A DNA stretch of 6,997 bases, from positions 1 to 6,997 of the forward strand of contig JAPHUI010000327.1 in NCBI GenBank assembly GCA_026193755.1. The letters are read 5' to 3'. Below the pieces are notes generated by a model. The model saw only the letters and a list, made by a program, of their open reading frames with translations, ran no database searches and was not told where the DNA came from. Positions 1 through 5,783 of the stretch are shown here, in pieces (positions within the stretch are counted from its first letter, which is position 1; each line of letters opens with the position of its first letter). Made by a program: the position numbers and the translations under genes. This DNA comes from Ignavibacteriaceae bacterium (GTDB lineage: Bacteria; Bacteroidota; Ignavibacteria; Ignavibacteriales; Ignavibacteriaceae).

Positions 1-2832
1 CAATGGAATAATATTTTGAGGAGAAGTCCGAAGAGTCATATTCCCGGATTCAAGTTTTGATAAATCCAGTAGTTGATTTACCAATCCGTGAAGCCTGTTT
101 GCATTTCTTTTTATTACATTAATATCATCTTTAAATACCTGGTCTTTTGCTTTATCCAAAATCTTTTTTGATAAACCTAAAATTAGCATGAGTGGAGTTC
201 TGAATTCGTGAGAAATGTTGGCAAAGAATCTGCTCTTCAATTCATCCACTTCTTGCAGCTTTTCTGCTTCAAACTTGCTCATTTCGTAATCGTGCTTAAT
301 TCTTATTCTTTTTAACTGAAGTTTCCACATAAAGTAAACGATGCTACTAATTATTAGTGTATAAAGGGCGTAGGCCCAGGTAGTTGCCCACCAAGGTGGT
401 AGAATGACAATTCTGATTGATGCGTCCTTTTTGCTCCATATTCCATCTCGATTTGCCGCCTCTACTCTGAAAATATATTCTCCGGGATCTAGGTTTGTAT
501 AAACCGCATTTCTTTGCGTTCCTGCTTCAACCCAATCCTCATCGAAGTTTTCTAGCATGTACTTATATTTATTTTTTACCGGATCGCTAAAATGAAGTCC
601 TACATAATTGAAGTGAAGGTCGTTATAATTATGGGGCAACCTAACTTCTTTCATCTCTGAAATGAAACCATCAATTTTTAATTTTTCCTTGGGACGGTTA
701 AAGAGAGATAAATTTGTAATAACAACCATAGGTGGAGTGGGATCATCTTTTATATTCTCAGAATTAAACCAGGTAAATCCATTCTCCCCACCAAAAAACA
801 TATCGCCGCTTTTACTCAAGAAAGCGCTCCTGAAGAATAATCTGTTGCTGCTAAGTCCATCTTCTTCATAGAAATTTCTGAATCTTTTGGAGACGGGATT
901 AAATCTGGAAAGACCATTATAAGTTCCAATCCATAGATTTCCAGAAACGTCTTCCAAAATCGACATCACCTGATTGTGTGCAAGACCATTTCTTTCCGTA
1001 TAGTGATTTAGAGGAATACCTTTAGTCCGATCGAATAGATAAAGTCCTGTAGCATATTCACCCAGCCAAAAATTTCCTTTATGATCTTCACAAATGGTAC
1101 TTATCATGTTAAATTGCATATATTCATGCTCATTACCATATGAATGGAAATTATCTTTATTGTAATCGTAACGACTCAAACCCTCGTTTCCATTCGCAGT
1201 ACCAAACCATAATACACCAAGCTTATCTTTGAAACAATACCAGGCGTCATTTGAACTAATACTTGTTGAGTCATTTGGATTGTTATAGTAATGCGTGCAT
1301 TGTTCTGTTTTACGATTGAACTTATTAATTCCTCCCCTCCAAGTACAAACCCAAATGATATCTTTTCCATCTGCCAGTGTAAAATATATTGAATCATTAC
1401 TTAGGCTATACTCATTGTTTTCGTTATGACGGAAAAGTTTAAATTGATTATTTTTTGATTCATATTTATACAGACCACTGCCATTCGTACCAATCCATAA
1501 AATGCCACTATCATAAGGGTCCTCATAAATGCTCATTATTTCATTATTATTAAGACTATTTTTCCTATCGAATTCACGTTTAAAATTTACAAAGAGCTTT
1601 TTTTCACGATCAAATTTGCTCAAGCCACCTCCGTATGTTCCCACCCAGATATTACCAGTCCTGTCTTCGCACATACTTGTTACTAAACTATTACCAATAC
1701 TCTTTTTTTCATCAAGATTAAACTTGTAAGAGTTAAATTTTATTTTATATTTATCCCATTTATTTAGTCCAAAGTCGGCTGATCCTACCCAGAGAATACC
1801 GGAGCGGTCTTTATATATTGATAAAATCCCCCAGGGAGAACTTGGAGAAATGCTGCTCACATCATTAGGATCATTCTTAAAAAGTTTAAAAATTTCTTTT
1901 TCAGGATCAAAACAAGCTAAATTTCCTGCTGCTGTTCCCACCCAGAGCAAACCATCAATTTCTTCAATTGCTGTATGAAAATCATTCTTTGTGTTATAAC
2001 CTAATGTAGGCTGTGGCTGGAAAAGCTTTGCATCGTCTGATTTACTATCATATTTGATAAAACCAAATTTTGAAGCAACCCATACTATTCCATCATTTGA
2101 CCGATAAAGGCTATTAATTTCATTTATTTCAATTTTGTTTTCTTTGTTAAAAAAGAGTTGCAGTTTTATAAATTTTTTATTTGATGGATCATAATTCCAT
2201 AATCCTCCAAACGCTGAACCTATGATAAGATTATGTGTGGATGGTTCTTCAATTATCGCAGAGATTATTTGCTTATCACTATTATTTTTTATTGTATCGG
2301 GGATAAAGAAACTTTCAAAGCCATCGGTTTCCTGATCCCATAAATTTAATCCATTACTTGTTCCAAACCATAACCTTCCCTTGCTATCTTCACAAAAACT
2401 TAAAACGTGACTTGAACTTATACTAATAGAATCCTTTGAATTATGTAAGTAATGTTTGAATGTCTCAGTACTTCTATCAAAACGATTTAGTACACCACCA
2501 TAAGTTGAACCTGTTCCCACCCATAAAATTCCAGTTCGATCCTCAAATATTCTATAAACTGAACTATATGTCATACTTTCAGGATTATCTATAATGTGCT
2601 CATAAACATTCATTTCATAACCATCATATTTTACCAAACCATTCGATGTGCCAAACCATAAAAATCCAAGGTGGTCTTGAAGAATACACCAAACATTATT
2701 TTCGGGCAAACCATCTTGGACAGTTATATTCTCAAATTTCGGTTCAACAAATTGTGCAGAAAGAGGAGTTGATAGGAGAGTACACAAAAGTAGAATTTTA
2801 ATATTTCCCGATAAGAAGAAGTTTTTTTTCAT
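1..2832 (-). CDS. Double-propeller membrane sensor histidine kinase (hybrid two-component type), 3' end missing
   Basis: An uninterrupted frame of 944 codons runs from an ATG at 2832 to the left window edge with no stop, so the C-terminus lies outside. Residues 1-26 look like a signal peptide (basic start, Leu-rich core, cleavage after Ser-Ala). About 14 repeats of the type 'G-x-L-W-x-G-T' follow, with the Trp near residues 59, 104, 155, then roughly every 48 residues to about 680. That count fits two seven-bladed Reg_prop propellers. A Y_Y_Y domain covers about 733-808, a PPWW motif 812-815, a single membrane helix about 816-836, a helical linker, then a HisKA domain with H-box ISHEFRTPL (phospho-acceptor His875). 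In this family the periplasmic part senses a ligand, often a glycan, and the kinase drives transcription, frequently through a fused receiver and AraC domain. Whether those domains are present cannot be seen. The AGGAG upstream sits only 2 nt from the ATG, which is tight, but the signal peptide supports this start. Confidence 0.93.
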   Translation of the reverse strand, partial: MKKNFFLSGNIKILLLCTLLSTPLSAQFVEPKFENITVQDGLPENNVWCILQDHLGFLWFGTSNGLVKYDGYEMNVYEHIIDNPESMTYSSVYRIFEDRTGILWVGTGSTYGGVLNRFDRSTETFKHYLHNSKDSISISSSHVLSFCEDSKGRLWFGTSNGLNLWDQETDGFESFFIPDTIKNNSDKQIISAIIEEPSTHNLIIGSAFGGLWNYDPSNKKFIKLQLFFNKENKIEINEINSLYRSNDGIVWVASKFGFIKYDSKSDDAKLFQPQPTLGYNTKNDFHTAIEEIDGLLWVGTAAGNLACFDPEKEIFKLFKNDPNDVSSISPSSPWGILSIYKDRSGILWVGSADFGLNKWDKYKIKFNSYKFNLDEKKSIGNSLVTSMCEDRTGNIWVGTYGGGLSKFDREKKLFVNFKREFDRKNSLNNNEIMSIYEDPYDSGILWIGTNGSGLYKYESKNNQFKLFRHNENNEYSLSNDSIYFTLADGKDIIWVCTWRGGINKFNRKTEQCTHYYNNPNDSTSISSNDAWYCFKDKLGVLWFGTANGNEGLSRYDYNKDNFHSYGNEHEYMQFNMISTICEDHKGNFWLGEYATGLYLFDRTKGIPLNHYTERNGLAHNQVMSILEDVSGNLWIGTYNGLSRFNPVSKRFRNFYEEDGLSSNRLFFRSAFLSKSGDMFFGGENGFTWFNSENIKDDPTPPMVVITNLSLFNRPKEKLKIDGFISEMKEVRLPHNYNDLHFNYVGLHFSDPVKNKYKYMLENFDEDWVEAGTQRNAVYTNLDPGEYIFRVEAANRDGIWSKKDASIRIVILPPWWATTWAYALYTLIISSIVYFMWKLQLKRIRIKHDYEMSKFEAEKLQEVDELKSRFFANISHEFRTPLMLILGLSKKILDKAKDQVFKDDINVIKRNANRLHGLVNQLLDLSKLESGNMTLRTSPQNIIPL

Positions 2833-2945
2833 AGCTCCTATTTATGGAAATGAAAGTGAACTTACTTCGGCAATAAATATGGAAAAATTATTCTACAATA
2901 GCAAAGATTGTTTGATGATTGGCAAGTAATTGACTATAAATAACT
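2833..2945 (-). promoter_or_regulatory. Presumed leader and promoter region of the sensor kinase gene
   Basis: This is the spacer between the putative terminator and the kinase ATG. On the minus strand it holds an AGGAG ribosome-binding site 2 nt before the ATG. It also holds two copies of a 12-base element, TTTCCATAWWTA-like, at 2839-2850 and 2874-2885, identical at 10 of 12 positions and 35 bp apart in the same orientation. A TTGCCA hexamer lies further upstream, but no convincing -10 partner was found. The promoter is assumed from the gene layout; the repeats could be chance in AT-rich DNA. Confidence 0.25.
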
Positions 2946-2971
2946 AAAAAAAGAGAGCCAGCCGCTCACTC
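2946..2971 (-). terminator. Probable rho-independent terminator downstream of the MerR-type gene
   Basis: Read on the minus strand, a short G+C-rich stem (GAGC, loop GGCTG, GCTC, with further partial pairing across one mismatch) is followed at once by TC and a run of seven T. It lies about 40 bp after the stop of the MerR-type gene and about 115 bp before the sensor kinase start. It would separate the two transcription units. The stem is short, so efficiency is uncertain. Confidence 0.45.
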
Positions 2972-3008
2972 ACTAATTTCTCTATTCAATAAGTTCTCAG
3001 GTAGGTAA

Positions 3009-3404
3009 TTACAATTTTGTCAAAAGGAGTTTTAATACACTTTTTATCTCTTTAAGATCTTCTTTTAATAACGTTCCTTTATCTTCTTGACCATTAGATG
3101 TTTCTTGTTCAGGCTCCGATTTCTTTTCTTTTATTTCAACGATCGGCTTTTTGTTCTGTTCATAGTCTTCAAGTATCTTTTTAGCACCTTCAATCGTATA
3201 TTTTTTTTCTCTCAATAATTCTTTGATATACAGGATAAGCCGAATATCCTTGTTTGTATAGATTCTATTACCAGCTCTATTCTTCTGCGGATTAAGCTGT
3301 TCAAATTCTGTTTCCCAGTATCTGAGGACGTACTGTTCAATGTCTGTTATTTTACTAACCTCACTAATTGAATAGTACAATTTTTTTATTGATAGGTCTC
3401 GCAT
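3009..3404 (-). CDS. MerR-family transcriptional regulator, small, no recognisable effector domain
   Basis: This 131-residue protein has a MerR-type winged helix-turn-helix at about residues 10-77. The recognition region is YYSISEVSKIT, then YVLRYWETEF (25-34), then the wing KNRAGNRIYT (41-50) and a helix ending in YTIEGAKKIL (69-78). The Arg-Tyr-Trp-Glu and Asn-Arg-Ala-Gly-Asn-Arg signatures are those of the subgroup common in Bacteroidota and Chlorobi. The rest is a Lys/Glu-rich, probably flexible stretch (about 80-112) and a short Leu-rich helix (113-131) that could dimerise. There are no metal-binding cysteines and no drug-binding domain, so the signal is unknown. The gene stands alone, with about 180 bp on each side. 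The start is set by the family alignment; no Shine-Dalgarno sequence is visible, only an A-rich leader. It binds DNA in the cytoplasm; its targets cannot be told from here. Confidence 0.9.
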   Translation of the reverse strand: MRDLSIKKLYYSISEVSKITDIEQYVLRYWETEFEQLNPQKNRAGNRIYTNKDIRLILYIKELLREKKYTIEGAKKILEDYEQNKKPIVEIKEKKSEPEQETSNGQEDKGTLLKEDLKEIKSVLKLLLTKL

Positions 3405-3583
3405 ACTTTTTATCGATTATTGTATAATAAAATTAAGCAATCGTTTTTTTATTATCAATATTAGAGGAATATTATAAGTATTAGCTTTAATTATATTAGA
3501 TAACTTCTTATAAATAGAATTGAAAGCTTGTTTATCCGAATAATTTGATTTTTTGTTAAAATTCTACTTTTTACTTCGCCAGA
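3405..3583. other. Intergenic AT-rich spacer between aroQ and the MerR-type gene
   Basis: About 180 bases carry no open frame of note and no recognisable RNA. On the minus strand it must hold the 3' end of the aroQ transcript and, unless the MerR-type gene is read through from aroQ, that gene's promoter. TATTATACAAT-like sequence lies about 20-30 bases before the MerR start and could serve as a -10 element, but no good -35 was found. No clear hairpin with a T-tract was found after the aroQ stop, so read-through is possible. Confidence 0.4.
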
Positions 3584-4018
3584 TTACAATTTCGATGTAT
3601 TTATTTTTTCTAACAGGTAGACTGCTGCAATATAACTATTTTCTCGAAAACCACTGATATAACCATCGCAACTTGAAGCAGTTAATAATGAATGTCTAAA
3701 GCTTTCTCGCCTGGCTATATTAGAAATATGAACTTCTATTTTTGGAAGTACGCAAATTTCCAGTGCATCTTTAATAGCAACGGAAGTGTGTGAGTATCCA
3801 CCGGGATTAAGTACTAACCCGTCAAATGATCCATTGGCAGATTGAATTTTATCAACTAGCTCACCTTCATGGTTGCTTTGAAAAAACTCAAATTGGTGAT
3901 TGGGAAATTCTTTCACTATAATTTCTTCCAGATTTTTTAGTGATAATGCTCCATAATGTTCATCGGGTCTTTTATCCAGAAGATTTAGGTTTGGTCCATT
4001 TAAAACTATAATTTTCAT
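3584..4018 (-). CDS. aroQ: 3-dehydroquinate dehydratase, type II
   Basis: This cytoplasmic enzyme dehydrates 3-dehydroquinate to 3-dehydroshikimate, the third step of the shikimate route to aromatic amino acids. The 144 residues match the usual 140-150 of the dodecameric type II family. Signatures run in order: NGPNLNLLDKR (7-17), catalytic Tyr22 in HYG, QSNHEGELVD (47-56), NPGGYSHTSVA (71-81) with Asn71 and His77, EVHISN (95-100) with Glu95 and His97, and RESFRHS (104-110). All expected active-site residues are present; Arg17 and Tyr22 belong to the flexible lid. The start is firm: an AGGA at 4024-4027 is well spaced, and the ATG overlaps the TGA of the preceding gene (ATGA, 4 nt), so translation is probably coupled. 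It is the last gene of a three-gene cluster. Confidence 0.97.
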   Translation of the reverse strand: MKIIVLNGPNLNLLDKRPDEHYGALSLKNLEEIIVKEFPNHQFEFFQSNHEGELVDKIQSANGSFDGLVLNPGGYSHTSVAIKDALEICVLPKIEVHISNIARRESFRHSLLTASSCDGYISGFRENSYIAAVYLLEKINTSKL

Positions 4019-4287
4019 ACTGTTCCTGACATTTCTTCAATTATTTCTCTAACACGAGGTGAAAGGTAAATTTCATCGATGCCAAGTTCCTTTAAAGCCG
4101 ATGAGAGTATCATAACTTTCCTTTGCAAATTTGTCATTTTATTAATGACAATTACCTTTTTATCATAAATGATACAATATCCTCCTTTGAAATCTCCTTT
4201 CTCAAATCTGACACTTGCACCGAGCTGATCTGCGACGGATTTTAATTCCTGAAAGATTTCTTCAAATTCCTTTTCTTTAATTTTCAT
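4015..4287 (-). CDS. Uncharacterised conserved-looking 90-residue protein coupled to aroQ
   Basis: I do not recognise a named family. The 90-residue product is soluble, has no signal peptide or membrane helix, and looks like a small alpha/beta fold. An acidic/basic helix (4-23) is followed by strands around VRFEKGDFKGGYCIIYDKKVIVINK (26-50) with a Gly35-Gly36-Tyr-Cys38 turn. Then come a helix NLQRKVMILSSALKELG (53-69) and a final segment IYLSPRVREIIEE (73-85). The patterned glycines, single cysteine and Pro-Arg-Val-Arg tail look like constrained residues, not random coding. The gene starts inside the 3' end of the membrane-protein gene (11-nt overlap) and ends in the aroQ start codon (4-nt overlap), so it is probably translated with both. 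No Shine-Dalgarno sequence precedes it. Its placement suggests a role near the shikimate enzyme or cell growth, but that is guesswork. Confidence 0.8.
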   Translation of the reverse strand: MKIKEKEFEEIFQELKSVADQLGASVRFEKGDFKGGYCIIYDKKVIVINKMTNLQRKVMILSSALKELGIDEIYLSPRVREIIEEMSGTV

Positions 4288-4804
4288 TTTTAATTTTTAA
4301 TGTGAACGGTTTGAATATTAACAAATAAGGTATAGAAAGATAACTTAATATCTGTATAATAGGAAAGCTGTTAAATCTATATTGTCTATCAGTTATCAAC
4401 TCTAATACTTTTTCGGAACCGAATTGTTTATCGATAAATAAAACAACCAGTTTATAATCATTTATTAAAAGTATAGCTTCAAATGGTAATGTAATGTAAA
4501 TTATAGCCGCAATTATAAATAGCCAACCATTTTCTTTTAACTTAAAGTCCGAAGTAAAAAGAAATACTGTAAATGAAATAATCATTAATAAATAAGTAAA
4601 CGAAGTTAAACTGATAAGAGGTGATATTACTTCAACAACTGCTGGAAGATTTGTGCTGTCAAGAAAACCTTTGAGTACTGGTTCAGTTTGTTCAAACATT
4701 TTATATGTAGCTAACAATCTTGCCACATATGCTCCAAACCAAATACTACCTGATACTAATGCAAGGTATCCAAACACAGATGAGAATTTATTATTCTTTT
4801 TCAT
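4277..4804 (-). CDS. Four-helix integral membrane protein of unknown function
   Basis: This 175-residue, strongly hydrophobic protein has about four predicted membrane helices: residues 10-32, 62-84, 93-115 and 148-165. A basic N-terminus (MKKNNK) and a basic C-terminal tail (KIKNEN) suggest that both ends lie in the cytoplasm. The loop at 33-60 and the polar stretch 125-147 would then lie outside. There are no catalytic motifs, no conserved His or Cys clusters and no transporter signature, so I cannot name a function. It is the first gene of the minus-strand cluster, and its last 11 nt overlap the next gene. It starts 39 bp from the divergent phosphatase gene. The start was chosen as the ATG just before the first helix; no ribosome-binding sequence is visible in the AT-rich leader. 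Confidence 0.75.
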   Translation of the reverse strand: MKKNNKFSSVFGYLALVSGSIWFGAYVARLLATYKMFEQTEPVLKGFLDSTNLPAVVEVISPLISLTSFTYLLMIISFTVFLFTSDFKLKENGWLFIIAAIIYITLPFEAILLINDYKLVVLFIDKQFGSEKVLELITDRQYRFNSFPIIQILSYLSIPYLLIFKPFTLKIKNEN

Positions 4805-4843
4805 TTAAATGGTTAATTGTTAATTTAAAATTAAACAAAAATT
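4805..4843. promoter_or_regulatory. Divergent spacer with a 15-base palindrome
   Basis: Only 39 bases separate the start codons of the leftward membrane-protein/aroQ cluster and the rightward phosphatase gene. The spacer is almost all A and T and holds a perfect inverted repeat at 4820-4834 (TTAATTT, one base, AAATTAA). A second, smaller one (TTAA-TTG-TTAA) lies just beside it. Neither gene has a Shine-Dalgarno sequence here. The two promoters must share this space or reach into the opposite gene. The palindrome may be an operator, but such sequences arise easily at this base composition. Confidence 0.3.
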
Positions 4844-5758
4844 ATGATTTTTGCTTCAATAGACATAGGAACTAACACAGTTTTACTTCTTATTGCGAAG
4901 GTAAATATGAAGTCCAGGAAAATTACAACTTTGCTAAATGAATACCGAATGCCCAGAATCGGCAAAGCTATTAAAGATACGGGAATAATTAGCAAGGAGA
5001 AGATAAAACTGCTTTATAGTGTGCTTTCAGAATATGATAAAATAATAAAGAAATACCAATGTGAAAAAGTTATAGTCACAGGTACGAATGCTTTAAGAAT
5101 AGCTAAAAATACTAAAGAAATCTCGGAGCAAATTTATAATTCATTTAATTTTAAACTTGAGGTAATTCCAAGTGATATGGAAGCTGAGTATGCATTTTTG
5201 GGTGCAACTTCAGGTATGGACAATCTTTCATCTTCATTGGTTATTGATATCGGGGGCGGAAGTACAGAACTAATTTTTGGAGATAAATTTAAAATTAAAT
5301 CAAAAAGAAGTTTGCAAATCGGGTCAGTAAGTGCAACCGAGAAATTTCTAAAACACTCCCCTCCCCTGAAATCGGAAATTGATAATCTTAAAAAAGAAAT
5401 AAATGAATTTTTCGTTAAAGTGAAGGAAAATAAACTTCCAGACACAACCATAGCAATCGCCGGAACTGCAACAACATTGGCTTGTATGAATTTTGGTATA
5501 AAAAAATTTGAAGAGGATAAAATAGAAAATAGTACAATAACCATTGAGGAAATAAAAAACCTAATAGCTAATTTGAGCAAGTTGACATCGCTTGGTATAC
5601 TTGAGCAATATGGACCAATTATGAAGGGTCGGGAGGATATAATCTTAGCCGGTGCAATAATCCTGTCGGAGATTTTAGAGTTATTGCGTGTAAAAAAACT
5701 GCTTGTTAGTTCGAGGGGAATTCGGTATGGAGCTATTGTTAAGTATTTAGATAAATGA
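4844..5758 (+). CDS. Ppx/GppA-family phosphatase (exopolyphosphatase or pppGpp phosphohydrolase), short form
   Basis: The enzyme family belongs to the ASKHA (actin/Hsp70/sugar kinase) fold and removes terminal phosphate from polyphosphate or converts pppGpp to ppGpp. The 304 residues cover just the two ASKHA domains; the C-terminal HD-like and extra domains of the roughly 500-residue E. coli Ppx and GppA are absent, as in many short bacterial homologues. Motifs in order: phosphate-1 loop IDIGTNTVLLLI (6-17), TGTNALRIAKN (79-89), acidic segment SDMEAEYAFLGA (110-121), phosphate-2 loop VIDIGGGSTELIFG (133-146), adenosine-type motif AGTATTLACM (206-215), REDIILAGA (263-271), and the family tail SSRGIRYGA (289-297). 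The usual 'SG-x-EE' of the acidic segment is altered here, although Glu113 and Glu115 remain. The ATG is fixed by the N-terminal loop. It is divergent from the aroQ cluster and convergent with the aminotransferase gene. Sequence alone does not separate Ppx from GppA activity. Confidence 0.92.
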   Translation: MIFASIDIGTNTVLLLIAKVNMKSRKITTLLNEYRMPRIGKAIKDTGIISKEKIKLLYSVLSEYDKIIKKYQCEKVIVTGTNALRIAKNTKEISEQIYNSFNFKLEVIPSDMEAEYAFLGATSGMDNLSSSLVIDIGGGSTELIFGDKFKIKSKRSLQIGSVSATEKFLKHSPPLKSEIDNLKKEINEFFVKVKENKLPDTTIAIAGTATTLACMNFGIKKFEEDKIENSTITIEEIKNLIANLSKLTSLGILEQYGPIMKGREDIILAGAIILSEILELLRVKKLLVSSRGIRYGAIVKYLDK

Positions 5759-5766
5759 AATAAAGT

Positions 5767-5783
5767 CTTATTGTTTTAATAAG
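5767..5783. terminator. Small AT-rich hairpin between the convergent ppx and argD-like genes
   Basis: A perfect 6-bp inverted repeat (CTTATT, loop GTTTT, AATAAG) lies 9 bases after the phosphatase stop and covers the stop codon of the opposite aminotransferase gene. Its position fits a shared bidirectional terminator. The stem has no G-C core and no proper T-tract follows on either strand, so it is weak evidence. Confidence 0.2.

Noticed and set aside
662..871. Plus-strand open frame opposite the sensor kinase
   Set aside because: It is antisense to the last propeller blades and adjoining linker. Its Leu/Ser-rich product has no motif.
1176..1397. Minus-strand open frame in another phase within the propeller region
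   Set aside because: The kinase frame is continuous here and carries the Trp-Gly-Thr repeats; this one is a shifted shadow.
1529..1729. Plus-strand open frame opposite the second propeller
   Set aside because: It is antisense to conserved blade motifs and has hydrophobic low-complexity content, so it is not a gene.
380..2690. Recurring DNA motifs such as CCCACCCA and CCAAACCATAA, which might be read as a repeat array
   Set aside because: They are the minus-strand codons for the Trp-Val-Gly-Thr and Leu-Trp-Phe-Gly propeller repeats. The periodicity of about 145 bp is that of the protein blades; this is not a CRISPR array or DNA element.
3405..3583. Possible small RNA or riboswitch in the AT-rich spacer
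   Set aside because: No G+C-rich stems, conserved riboswitch-like core or tRNA-like fold was seen.
5134..5580. A 148-codon open frame on the minus strand inside the phosphatase gene
   Set aside because: It lies fully antisense to a gene with strong family motifs. Its translation is low-complexity Ser/Leu/Ile-rich, as expected of a shadow frame, with no domain.
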